From: Brachyspira intermedia PWS/A
GTDB lineage: Bacteria; Spirochaetota; Brachyspiria; Brachyspirales; Brachyspiraceae
Assembly (NCBI RefSeq): GCF_000223215.1
Contig: NC_017243.1
Span: forward strand, 248,001-312,000
DNA length: 64,000 nucleotides
Direction: 5' to 3'
Under the pieces are notes generated by a model. The model was not told where the DNA came from. It searched no databases and was given only the letters and a program-made list of their open reading frames with translations. Each line of letters starts with the position of its first letter. Position 1 is the stretch's first letter. Positions 54,676-63,462 of this stretch are shown piece after piece. The translations under genes were made by a program, and so were the position numbers.

Positions 54676-54831
54676 TTGTAATATCTCCTAATTAATTTTA
54701 TTTATATTAATGTTATTTAATTTCCGTAAGAATCTAAAATAAACAAATATAACATTATAGAATATAGTTGCAATATTCTAACATAATATGTTAATTTTAT
54801 CAAGTAAAATTCAAAATAAATTTTAATAATA

Positions 54832-55869
54832 TTAATTTTGTAAATTCTCTAAAAATATTATTTTAGAATCAGAAACCTCCCAATTAGTACTAACATTTTT
54901 CTTGTATATCATTTCAAACATCATTTTACCGGCATTGTATCCTTCCATGAATACGCCTTCCATAACAGTAAATGATATTATGCCTGATTTTATTAAGTTT
55001 TTGATGCTTTCTGCCATACCATGAGTAACTATTTTCTTGTCTTTCAATATGCTTTTATCTATCATATCATAAATTTCCTGAGCATATCTATTGATATAAA
55101 TTCCTTTGATATTATCTTTAGAACATATTTTTTTTATAGTATGTATGCTGTCTTCTATATTTCCGCAGTAAATAGGTCCTATAATATCTATTTTAGTATA
55201 TTTTATTCTTTGTAAAAAGCCTTCTAAATACATTCCTGAAGAAATATTATCATCGCCATTATCTATAATAAGAAGTTTTTCATTATCCCTCAAAAGATTA
55301 GAAACTATTCCAGCTACTATAGAGCCTTGTTTTATATGATTAGGACCTACATGAGGTATATTTTCAGATAATCTTGTTCCTATAGATATTATATTGATTT
55401 TACCGAAATATGGTTTTAGTATATTATGTATTACTTCTCTATTTAAAGGCGTTATTATTAAACCGTCAATATTACCTTTTTCTAAGATATTTTTTAGAGT
55501 TTCTATCTGCTTATCTGGAGAATGTATTTCTGTTGGGGTTATTTTTAGATTATAATTATATATAGAATATTCTTTTTGAATAGTATTAAGTCCCCGTACT
55601 ATTTCTTTTGTGTAGAATTCATTAAAAGAATTAGCTATAAGGCAATGGACTGTTTTTTCTTTTTGATTTGCTAAAGAGCTTCCTATATAATTTTTTTCAT
55701 AATTCAGCTCTGAAGCCAATTCTAATATTTTGGATTTAGTTTCTTCTTTTATAAACTCGCTTCCGTTTATAGCTCTGGCTACAGTTGTTCGGCTTATTCC
55801 AAGTCTTTTAGCTATTTCTTTCTGCGTTACTCTTTTTAGGTTTTTCAATTCTATTACATTATCGTTCAT
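54832..55869 (-). CDS. LacI-family transcriptional regulator
   Basis: 345 residues. The N-terminal helix-turn-helix (about 15-37, QKEIAKRLGISRTTVARAINGS) is the LacI DNA-binding motif, preceded by a 14-residue extension. A periplasmic-binding-protein-like effector domain follows (DGLIITPLN, GLIITPL segment near 130; IKGIYINRY). No sugar genes are adjacent, so the target and inducer are unknown. I see no clear operator palindrome in the promoter region. Confidence 0.9.
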   Translation of the reverse strand: MNDNVIELKNLKRVTQKEIAKRLGISRTTVARAINGSEFIKEETKSKILELASELNYEKNYIGSSLANQKEKTVHCLIANSFNEFYTKEIVRGLNTIQKEYSIYNYNLKITPTEIHSPDKQIETLKNILEKGNIDGLIITPLNREVIHNILKPYFGKINIISIGTRLSENIPHVGPNHIKQGSIVAGIVSNLLRDNEKLLIIDNGDDNISSGMYLEGFLQRIKYTKIDIIGPIYCGNIEDSIHTIKKICSKDNIKGIYINRYAQEIYDMIDKSILKDKKIVTHGMAESIKNLIKSGIISFTVMEGVFMEGYNAGKMMFEMIYKKNVSTNWEVSDSKIIFLENLQN

Positions 55870-55953
55870 GATGCTTCATACTATCCGAATATTTAGTTAT
55901 TTATATTATAGTAAAAGTTTTAATTTTTGCAAATATAAATGATATATTTTCAT

Positions 55954-56562
55954 TTATTGAAACATATGTGAAGTTTGTGCTATAATATTAGTTCCTGTTT
56001 CAAATTTTAAGAAAGGAAATTTTCCCATTATACCGGCTACAATGCTTGAAGGAGGAGTTGTTGTAAGCCTGTTATATTCTAATACATGATCATTATAAGT
56101 GGATATATATTTTTTTTCATCTTCTATTATAGGACGCATTTCATTTAATGCTGCTATATAGTTTTGATTTGTTCTTAAAACAGGGTAATTTCTTGCTGTA
56201 TAATTAATTTTATTTATATTCTCTGTTATTCTTGCCTGTATATACTGATATTCCTGAAATGTTAATGGCTTTTCTATCAAAGTAGAATCAGCTTCTATTG
56301 ATTTTATTCTTTCTATATAATTGCTTAAAGAATGCAGTACATATATATCTATTTTTGGTATTACGGATACTGCATTATAATAATTTTCTGAGGCTATATT
56401 TTTTTTATAATAAGTATCTAATATAGAGTCCAATGATTCTCTGGATAATTTTTCTTCTGATAAAATAGATTCTTTTATAGAAGTGGTGGAAACTATCATA
56501 AATATGCTGATAGCTATTATATTCACTATAATAAATATTACTGCTACCGCAGAACCTCTCAT
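55954..56562 (-). CDS. LemA family protein
   Basis: 202 residues. One N-terminal membrane anchor (about 6-27), then long helices with the LemA-like pattern YNDHVLEYNRLTTTPPSSIVAG near the C-terminus (shared form YNxxVxxYNxxxxxxPxxxxA). GGAGAT precedes the ATG. LemA proteins are anchored helical-bundle proteins of unclear role. The usual TPM-domain partner is not adjacent. The Glu/Ser-rich middle is divergent. Confidence 0.7.
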   Translation of the reverse strand: MRGSAVAVIFIIVNIIAISIFMIVSTTSIKESILSEEKLSRESLDSILDTYYKKNIASENYYNAVSVIPKIDIYVLHSLSNYIERIKSIEADSTLIEKPLTFQEYQYIQARITENINKINYTARNYPVLRTNQNYIAALNEMRPIIEDEKKYISTYNDHVLEYNRLTTTPPSSIVAGIMGKFPFLKFETGTNIIAQTSHMFQ

Positions 56563-56681
56563 ATATTTAATATCTCCAATTTTATTATTTATTATTTAGG
56601 TAGAAATTATATATTATATGTCTTATTAATTCAAATTCATTTATATGATAAATTAGTATTTGAAAAGCATATATTTTTACC

Positions 56682-56709
56682 TTGACTTTTTTACATTATT
56701 ATATAGAAT
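56682..56709 (+). promoter_or_regulatory. Promoter of the amino-acid ABC operon
   Basis: TTGACT, 16 bp, TAGAAT. The start codon lies 35 bp downstream. Confidence 0.6.
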
Positions 56710-56743
56710 TATTTCAAAAATCTAGAAAGTAAAGGGTTTTATT

Positions 56744-57487
56744 ATGTTTAAGAATAATATTATAAAAATAGTTGTGGCTTTATCAATAGTTTTAGTTCTA
56801 TTTATAAGCTGTCAAAAGAAAGAAGAAAAAAACAAATTGTATGTAGGTACTAATGCAGAATTTGAGCCTTTTGAATACAGAGAAGGTGATAAAATAGTTG
56901 GTTTTGATATGGATTTAATAGCAGAAGCAGCTAATTTAATAGGTAAAGAAATAGAAATAGTGGATATGCAATTTGATGGTCTTCTTCCTGCTTTAGAAGC
57001 TAAAAAGATAGATATTATTGCTGCAGGTATGACAGCAACTGAGGAAAGAAAAAAGTTTGTTAATTTTACAGATCCTTATTATAATTCAAAACAATCTATA
57101 GTAGTTCAGGCTGCAAATACAGATATAACTTCTTTTGATAATTTTACAGGTAAGAAAGTAGGTGTTGTTTTAGGATATACAGGAGACATATTGGTAAGCG
57201 AAATGCCTAATGTAGAAGTTCAAAAATTCAATAATACTGCAGAAACAATATTAGCTTTGAAATCTCAGAAAGTTGATGCTGTTGTATTAGATTATGAGCC
57301 TGCTAAAAATTATGTAGCTCAGAATACTGAATTAAAATTGGTAGAAACTGATGCTGCTGTTGAAGAGTATTCTATTGCTATGAGAAAAGAAGATACAGAA
57401 CTTCTTGCTCAAATGAATGATGCTTTAAAAACACTTAAAGAAAACGGCACTTATGATGCTTTAATAAGCAAGTATTTTGGGAAATAA
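56744..57487 (+). CDS. Amino-acid ABC transporter substrate-binding lipoprotein
   Basis: 247 residues. Lipoprotein signal with Cys23 (LFISCQKK), then the class 3 solute-binding fold: LYVGTNAEFEPFEYREGDKIVGFDMDL (signature shown in part as NAEFEPFEY and GFDMDL). It captures an amino acid and delivers it to the permease that follows. The ligand is probably polar or acidic, but this cannot be fixed from sequence. A terminator-like stem between this gene and the permease should make it more abundant than the membrane parts. Confidence 0.9.
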   Translation: MFKNNIIKIVVALSIVLVLFISCQKKEEKNKLYVGTNAEFEPFEYREGDKIVGFDMDLIAEAANLIGKEIEIVDMQFDGLLPALEAKKIDIIAAGMTATEERKKFVNFTDPYYNSKQSIVVQAANTDITSFDNFTGKKVGVVLGYTGDILVSEMPNVEVQKFNNTAETILALKSQKVDAVVLDYEPAKNYVAQNTELKLVETDAAVEEYSIAMRKEDTELLAQMNDALKTLKENGTYDALISKYFGK

Positions 57488-57496
57488 TATATATTT

Positions 57497-57557
57497 TATA
57501 TCTTCTTCTTATTTTCTCGATTTTTTATGAGATCATAAGAAGAGGATATATTTTTTA
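57497..57557 (+). terminator. Internal attenuating terminator between binding protein and permease
   Basis: TATATCTTCTTCTTAT pairs with ATAAGAAGAGGATATA, with a 22-base loop and T6 behind. It is placed to let only part of transcription through. Confidence 0.75.
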
Positions 57558-57572
57558 TAAAGGTTTTATTAT

Positions 57573-58286
57573 ATGCTTGAATATTTAGAACTTCTAAAGT
57601 TAATATTCATATCAAATGAGAGATACATCTATATTATAAAAGGATTATTATTTTCTGTAGGAACAACAGCATGCTCTACTATAATAGGTGTTATACTAGG
57701 TATATTAGTTGCATTGCTTCAGCTTTCCGAATTTTATCCATTCAAAAACTCTGCAAAGTTAAAAGATTTCAATCCTTTATCAAAATTGGCATTCTGGTAT
57801 GTAAATATTTTAAGAGGAACTCCTGTTGTAGTCCAGCTTATGATATGGGCTAATGTTATTTTTGTTGATAGTTTAAGAGATACTCCTATACTTATTATAG
57901 CTGCAATTGCTTTTGGAATAAACTCTGGTGCTTATGTTGCTGAAATTATAAGAGCAGGCATACAAAGTTTGGATAAAGGACAAATGGAAGCTGCAAGGGC
58001 TTTGGGTATGAATTATTCTATGTCTATGAAAGAAATCATAATACCTCAGGCTATCAAAAAAATACTTCCTCCTCTTGTAAGCGAGTTTATAGCATTGCTT
58101 AAAGAAACTTCTGTTGTTGGATTTATAGGTGGAGTTGATTTGCTTAGATCTGCAAACATCATCACAAGTCAAACATATAGAGGAGTTGAGCCTTTAATTG
58201 CTGTGGGGATAATATATTTTATACTTACTTCTGTATTTGCTATGATTATGAAGAGAGTAGAGGAGGGTTTGAGAGAAAGTGATTAA
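57573..58286 (+). CDS. Amino-acid ABC transporter permease
   Basis: 237 residues, several hydrophobic spans. The EAA loop ([20 protein letters not shown], contact for the ATPase) lies at about 148-167. [12 protein letters not shown] is a hallmark of the HisM/GlnP family. It forms the inner-membrane channel with the downstream ATPase, whose start overlaps this stop by 8 bp. Confidence 0.93.
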   Translation: MLEYLELLKLIFISNERYIYIIKGLLFSVGTTACSTIIGVILGILVALLQLSEFYPFKNSAKLKDFNPLSKLAFWYVNILRGTPVVVQLMIWANVIFVDSLRDTPILIIAAIAFGINSGAYVAEIIRAGIQSLDKGQMEAARALGMNYSMSMKEIIIPQAIKKILPPLVSEFIALLKETSVVGFIGGVDLLRSANIITSQTYRGVEPLIAVGIIYFILTSVFAMIMKRVEEGLRESD

Positions 58287-59007
58287 GGTAAGAAATTTGC
58301 ATAAACAATTTGGAAAATTGGAAGTTCTTAAAGGTATAGATGTTGATATTGCAAAAGGAGAAATTATAGCTGTAATAGGACCTTCAGGAAGCGGTAAATC
58401 AACGTTTTTAAGATGTTTAAACAGACTTGAAGAACCTTCTCAAGGTGATATTATCATAAAAGGCAAAAATATCATGGATAAAGATACTGATATTAATGTT
58501 ATAAGGCAGGAACTTGGAATGGTATTTCAGCATTTCAATTTATTTCCTCATAAAACTGTTATGGAAAATATCACTTTAGCCCCTATGAAAGTAAAAAAAA
58601 TTTCAAAAGAAAATGCTGAGAAAAAGGCTATAGAACTTCTTAATAAAGTAGGGTTGGTAGATAAAAAAGATGTTTATCCAAGCAAACTTTCTGGAGGACA
58701 GAAGCAGAGAATAGCTATAGCTAGGGCTTTGGCTATGGAGCCAGATATTATGCTTTTTGATGAGCCTACTTCTGCATTGGATCCTGAAATGATTAAAGAG
58801 GTTTTAGATGTTATGATAGAGCTTGCCAGAGAAGGTATGACTATGATAATTGTTACTCATGAAATGGGTTTTGCTAAGAATGTTGCTACTAGAATACTTT
58901 TTATGAATGACGGAAAGATACTTGAAGATGAGAAGCCTAATGAGTTCTTCTCTAATCCTAAACATGATAGAGTTAGAGAATTCTTGTATAAAGTATTAAA
59001 CCATTAA
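58279..59007 (+). CDS. Amino-acid ABC transporter ATP-binding protein
   Basis: 242 residues from a GTG start. Walker [10 protein letters not shown] (34-42), Q-loop, signature LSGGQKQR (137-144), Walker B LFDEPT (159-164) and H-loop His194 are all intact. GlnQ/HisP-type. It drives uptake of the amino acid carried by the lipoprotein two genes upstream. Confidence 0.95.
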   Translation: MIKVRNLHKQFGKLEVLKGIDVDIAKGEIIAVIGPSGSGKSTFLRCLNRLEEPSQGDIIIKGKNIMDKDTDINVIRQELGMVFQHFNLFPHKTVMENITLAPMKVKKISKENAEKKAIELLNKVGLVDKKDVYPSKLSGGQKQRIAIARALAMEPDIMLFDEPTSALDPEMIKEVLDVMIELAREGMTMIIVTHEMGFAKNVATRILFMNDGKILEDEKPNEFFSNPKHDRVREFLYKVLNH

Positions 59008-59023
59008 TTTTATTATTATTGCT

Positions 59024-59087
59024 AGCGATAAACTTTTTATTTTTAATATATCTGACAACTAAAGTTATCAGCTGCTCGTTTATCGCT
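59024..59087. repeat. Nested hairpin element, copy 2
   Basis: Inverted relative of 35363-35422: AGCGATAAAC...GTTTATCGCT around TGACAACT/AGTTATCAGCTG. It lies just behind the ABC operon and may end its transcript, though the T run is weak. Confidence 0.7.
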
Positions 59088-59229
59088 TTAAAAAATTAAT
59101 ATATAATTTATCATATAACAGTTTTATATGTTTTAACCTTAAATTAGTAAAATAAAAAATAATTTTTATTATAAATAATAATAAAAGTTTTTTATATTTA
59201 AATAACATATATTTTTAAGGAAACAAATA

Positions 59230-59967
59230 ATGGTTTATGAAATATTTTCTAACAAACTTTCAATAGGCATCATATCTTATGTTGTATTTATAATATCAGC
59301 AAGTACTCATGAATATTCTCATGCTAGGACAGCATTTATGTTTGGTGATAGAACTGCTATGAGGCTTGGAAGGCTTACTCTCAATCCTTTGGCACATATT
59401 GATATATTGGGAAGTGTAGTTCTTCCTATAATTGCTGCAGTTACAGGTATTCCAGTTATAGGATGGATGAAGGCTGTTCCTGTTAATCCTAATAATTTTA
59501 ATAATTTTGAAAGAGATCAGGCTTTGGTATCATTTGCTGGACCTTTTGCTAATCTTATGATTGCAACTGTATCATTTATAATAATGAAAATACTCACATT
59601 TACAGTTGATGGTACTTTTATAATATATAAAATAATGATGTTTTTAGAGCATAGTAATAACGGTTTATCAAATTTTATGCTCAATGCTTTACCTATAGTT
59701 TTAACAATGTTATTTATGTTTTATATGATTAATATAATGCTTATGTTCTTTAATTTATTACCTTTCCCACCATTAGATGGAGGCTGGATATTAAGGTTTT
59801 TTCTATCTCCAAAGGGTAAAGACACTTATGATAAAATATATCCTTATGGATTTTTAATACTTTATGCGTTGCTTTTCTTTGGTATATTAAGAACTATATT
59901 GGCATTTATACAAACTATATCTCAGCATTTATTAGGAAAGAGTATTAATATTATATTTTCTATATAA
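59230..59967 (+). CDS. Site-2 protease family (M50) membrane metallopeptidase
   Basis: 245 residues with about six hydrophobic spans. The zinc motif HEYSH (His27, Glu28, His31) is within the first helix. The third ligand is in NLLPFPPLDGG near 175. These features identify the S2P/M50 intramembrane proteases of the short, rhomboid-like class without PDZ. It may cut membrane-anchored regulators; no substrate is evident. It is monocistronic and convergent with the envelope operon. Confidence 0.88.
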   Translation: MVYEIFSNKLSIGIISYVVFIISASTHEYSHARTAFMFGDRTAMRLGRLTLNPLAHIDILGSVVLPIIAAVTGIPVIGWMKAVPVNPNNFNNFERDQALVSFAGPFANLMIATVSFIIMKILTFTVDGTFIIYKIMMFLEHSNNGLSNFMLNALPIVLTMLFMFYMINIMLMFFNLLPFPPLDGGWILRFFLSPKGKDTYDKIYPYGFLILYALLFFGILRTILAFIQTISQHLLGKSINIIFSI

Positions 59968-59976
59968 TGTTTTTTA

Positions 59977-60870
59977 TTATCTATTTAGACTCCACCAACT
60001 GCCTTTAGGGGTATAGAACATATATTCTATACCAAAATTAAATGTTGATGTATTAGGGGCATTACCTGTTCCATATACTGTTTTTTGATACGATACGGTC
60101 ATATATAAAAAGTCTGATATTGTAGCTTTAAATTTAACGAATATATCTAAATAAGAAAGGCTTGACTGTTTTGTATATGGAAATATATAATTAACTCCTG
60201 TATATAAAGTTATAAAAGGAGAAGTTATAATCTCTATTCCTCCGGATATCTCACCTGTATTAAGAATATCTTTTAATAGATTATCCCTAGTATCAAAAGT
60301 ATAGCAAAAGAAGAAATTAAGAGGTATTACTTTAGGAATTCCTGCTAACATTATTGTTGTGTATATATTGAAAGGATCTTTGATTTCAGAATATATATGA
60401 GTATTTTTCATAAAACTATAACTCAATCCTACTTTAACGCCTATAGACAAATACCAGTCTAAAAGTGTAGCTTTCATAGTGGCATTAATAGAATCGAAAT
60501 TAAATTCATCAGTCATATTTGTGGCACTTGTTATGTCATTTCTCCAATCCTGCCTTTGATATGTGAAGCTTGTTGATACCCCTAATTCTAAATATTTAAT
60601 AGGTCTTACTTTGAAATAAGGCATAAATGTAAAATACAAATCTCTTCTGCTTATATCTTGATTATTAGGATCTAATATTTGTAATTTACCGCTTTGAAAC
60701 CAGCTATTATATTCAGAAAATATTCCTCCTATACCTACAGAAAACATTTTATTTTTTTCTATAAGAGGAGTTACATCAAAATCAAAATCATTTCTTCTTG
60801 CAAAAGATATTTGCGAAAAACAGAATAATATAAAAAATATAAAGTATATAATTGATAATCTATTTTTCAT
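59977..60870 (-). CDS. Predicted outer membrane beta-barrel protein
   Basis: 297 residues. Signal peptide (MKNRLSIIYFIFFILFCFSQISFA) followed by alternating polar-aromatic strands (RDLYFTFMPYFKVRP, YLELGVSTSFTYQ) and a final strand ending in SWWSLNR. No family is recognised; a barrel in the outer membrane is inferred from pattern only. It is the last gene of the operon headed by YtxH, 23 bp after the SurA-like gene. Confidence 0.6.
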   Translation of the reverse strand: MKNRLSIIYFIFFILFCFSQISFARRNDFDFDVTPLIEKNKMFSVGIGGIFSEYNSWFQSGKLQILDPNNQDISRRDLYFTFMPYFKVRPIKYLELGVSTSFTYQRQDWRNDITSATNMTDEFNFDSINATMKATLLDWYLSIGVKVGLSYSFMKNTHIYSEIKDPFNIYTTIMLAGIPKVIPLNFFFCYTFDTRDNLLKDILNTGEISGGIEIITSPFITLYTGVNYIFPYTKQSSLSYLDIFVKFKATISDFLYMTVSYQKTVYGTGNAPNTSTFNFGIEYMFYTPKGSWWSLNR

Positions 60871-60893
60871 AATATTAGTTAATAATTACTTTT

Positions 60894-61958
60894 TTAATAA
60901 TAAATTAATATTTTTTCTATATTGTATCTGTATCTTAAATCTGTAACTAATATTTGATATTTTTGCTGAGTCTTAGCTTCTATTACTAAACTAGCCAATG
61001 CTTTTTGAGCATCTGCATAAGGCAAAGAATCTATATTATACATTTTACCATATCTTTCATAAGCCAAGTTAATTTCATCTTCTGTAGGAGTAGGTATAGT
61101 TGATCTTATAGTTTTATCTATATAGTGCGATGTAACGGCACTTCTAGTTAAGAAATTTTCTATAGATTTAGCCTGAGGAGTTTCATAAAACCCTTCTTTT
61201 TTGGCTTCATACATCATAATTTCTCTAGCTACAAAAGCTTTGAACATTCCTTCTTTAGCCTGAAGTTTTAAAGCAGCTGGAATATTTGCTCCTGCCTGTT
61301 TTATAGATTCATCAAACATATTGTTAAATTCTGATAGAGGTACAGTTTCTTCTTCTATAGTAACACAAGGATCTGTATCCATAGAATATTTTACATTATA
61401 TTTAGTTTTTCCTGTTTCTATGATTTTATCATATTCATTTCTCATACGCTCTTGAAGAATTGTTGTTTCTATTTCCATAGCAACCTGTTCATATCTTACA
61501 TTAGGACCTACTGCGGCTCTTATTCTTGATATATTATCATTGAAAAATTTTCTTTTTTCAGCATCTGTTACTACAGCGAAAGAATCAGATACTTTACTTT
61601 GCATATAGATTTGTGATAATTGATTATCTCTTTCTTTAGCTATTAGTTTTAATACTTCTTCATCTTTATCGTATCCTTCTTCAACAGCTTTCAAATATAT
61701 TACTTCCTGTTCTATTATTTGAGAAGCAAACTGCCATAATTGAAAATCATTTGTAAGAAGTGCATTAACAGCATTTTCTGGAGCTCCTCTTAAGACAGTA
61801 AGATTAGATATTTCAGATAAGCACTCTTCAACAGTTATAAGTTTTTTAATATTTCCTTCTCCATCTCTTATTCTAATTACCCAATTAGTATCCTGTGAGT
61901 ATAAGAAAGTAGAAAATAAAACTATGCAAAAAATTGAAAAAAATATTCTTTTTATCAT
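60894..61958 (-). CDS. Exported SurA/PpiC-like chaperone without a clear PPIase domain
   Basis: 354 residues. Signal peptide MIKRIFFSIFCIVLFSTFLYS. The body is helical with Lys/Glu/Tyr-rich segments (LWQFASQIIEQEVIYLKAVEEG, in part like SurA 'QLIDQxLLxQEAxxxG'). A second, similar chaperone-like half follows near 205-280. The parvulin PPIase signature is not seen. With a beta-barrel gene directly downstream, a role in outer membrane protein folding is plausible but inferred. Confidence 0.55.
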   Translation of the reverse strand: MIKRIFFSIFCIVLFSTFLYSQDTNWVIRIRDGEGNIKKLITVEECLSEISNLTVLRGAPENAVNALLTNDFQLWQFASQIIEQEVIYLKAVEEGYDKDEEVLKLIAKERDNQLSQIYMQSKVSDSFAVVTDAEKRKFFNDNISRIRAAVGPNVRYEQVAMEIETTILQERMRNEYDKIIETGKTKYNVKYSMDTDPCVTIEEETVPLSEFNNMFDESIKQAGANIPAALKLQAKEGMFKAFVAREIMMYEAKKEGFYETPQAKSIENFLTRSAVTSHYIDKTIRSTIPTPTEDEINLAYERYGKMYNIDSLPYADAQKALASLVIEAKTQQKYQILVTDLRYRYNIEKILIYY

Positions 61959-61983
61959 AACAAAACAATTCCTAAATTATAAA

Positions 61984-62391
61984 TCAAAAATCCTCATCAT
62001 CATTTTCTGTGAAATCATCTCTTTTTCTATTTTTACCAGTAAATAAGGCAAATATAGATTTAAATATATTAATAATACTAAAATTATTAGATATATCTGT
62101 AGTTATAGAACTGAAATTATTAATACTATTAGTTAAACTGTTAAAAGAATCATGTATACTATCTAATGTTACTTTAACTTTATTGGCTTCGTCATTTACT
62201 GTATCTGCAATGCTTCCTATTTTTTCACTAATAGATTCGATATTTTCAAGTATTCTATCGAACCTATTAGTAAATCTAAAATAACCTGCAAGTAAAACAA
62301 AAAATATAGCTAATACCAATATCAATATAGAAATAGCTATGAAAGCTAAAGATATAGCTATAACATTAATTTGAAATGTAATATCTTGCAT
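61984..62391 (-). CDS. Small membrane-anchored coiled-coil protein (DUF948-like)
   Basis: 135 residues. One N-terminal membrane helix (about 13-37), a helical part with repeats of I-x-x-(S/N)-x-x-(D/N) (ENIESISEKIGSIADTVNDE), and an acidic tail. The pattern resembles DUF948 proteins, which often sit next to YtxH genes, as here (8-bp gap). Function unknown. Confidence 0.65.
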   Translation of the reverse strand: MQDITFQINVIAISLAFIAISILILVLAIFFVLLAGYFRFTNRFDRILENIESISEKIGSIADTVNDEANKVKVTLDSIHDSFNSLTNSINNFSSITTDISNNFSIINIFKSIFALFTGKNRKRDDFTENDDEDF

Positions 62392-62399
62392 ATTAATTA

Positions 62400-62666
62400 T
62401 TATTCTTCAACAGTTTCTTCAGAAGTTTTTTTCTTTCTTTTTTCGAAGAAATCATTAGTTCTTTCTTTTCCTTTTTCAACTAACTCTGAAGTTTTTAATA
62501 CACTTCTATGGTAAATATCATCTACTTTATATTTGATATTGTCCATAGTTTCTTTGATATCTTCTCTTGTTTCTTCACCTGCTTTTGGAGCGAATAATAC
62601 ACCCAATGCTAAACCAGCTGATAAACCTAGTAAAAATGAAAACATACCTGATACTTCTTTAGACAT
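62400..62666 (-). CDS. YtxH domain protein
   Basis: 88 residues. Hydrophobic Gly-rich start (FLLGLSAGLALGVLFAPKAGEETR) with the APKxGxETR signature of YtxH/GvpP-like proteins, then a charged helix. Small membrane-associated stress-type protein, function unclear. AGGAGG precedes the ATG (upstream TAGGAGGAT). First gene of the four-gene envelope operon. Confidence 0.85.
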   Translation of the reverse strand: MSKEVSGMFSFLLGLSAGLALGVLFAPKAGEETREDIKETMDNIKYKVDDIYHRSVLKTSELVEKGKERTNDFFEKRKKKTSEETVEE

Positions 62667-62883
62667 AATAATATCCTCCTAGTTACATAACTTAACTTTA
62701 ATATTAAATTTAATTTACATTTTTGTCAACTAATCAAAAATGTATTTATGATATAAAAACTATAAATAATCCAATAAGTAATATTGTTTTTTTATATAAA
62801 AAGCATTAATATGTATGATAGTTTTTGTAAAATTATTATTAGTTAATTTTATATGAGTATATATAGCAATAATAGGAGTTATT

Positions 62884-63396
62884 ATGGAATTAAAAGTATT
62901 AAATAAGCAAAACAATTCAAGAATGTGTTTAGTATGCGGATTTAAAAATGATTTAAGTTTGAAAGCTGAATTTTATGAATTAGAAGACAAATCATTATGT
63001 GCTTTGGTAACTTTTAAAGATGTGCATCAAGGTTATCCTTCAAGAGTTCATGGAGGCATACTAGCAGCTATTTTAGATGAAACTATAGGAAGAGCTATGA
63101 TGCCTTATACTGGTGAAGATAAATGGGGTGTTACTATGACACTTACAACAAAATATAAAAGACCTGTACCTATTAATAAAGAAATCAGAATAATAGGAAA
63201 AATCACTTCAGGGGATGGAAGAATCTTTGAAGGCGAAGGTTATATACTTCTTAATGATGATAAAGTGGCTGTAACTGCTAAAGGTACATATATATGTATG
63301 AGTCTTGAAAAAATAGCAGAGATGGATCCTAATAATGAGGAGGATTGGGCTGTAGAGAAAAAAGATACTGATCCTACAACAATAAATATACCTTAA
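62884..63396 (+). CDS. PaaI-like hotdog-fold thioesterase
   Basis: 170 residues. The hotdog core VHGGILAAILDETIGRAM carries the His-Gly-Gly and Asp/Glu typical of PaaI/YbgC-type acyl-CoA thioesterases. MCLVCGF at the N-terminus, with two Cys, is shared by related proteins. A C-terminal acidic tail (PNNEEDWAVEKKD) is extra. A GGAG site precedes the ATG. The acyl substrate is unknown. Confidence 0.85.
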   Translation: MELKVLNKQNNSRMCLVCGFKNDLSLKAEFYELEDKSLCALVTFKDVHQGYPSRVHGGILAAILDETIGRAMMPYTGEDKWGVTMTLTTKYKRPVPINKEIRIIGKITSGDGRIFEGEGYILLNDDKVAVTAKGTYICMSLEKIAEMDPNNEEDWAVEKKDTDPTTINIP

Positions 63397-63462
63397 TACT
63401 TTTATTTAATAAAACATTATTTTCAAATACTATAATAAACTTTTTTATTAAACGGCTTCAAT

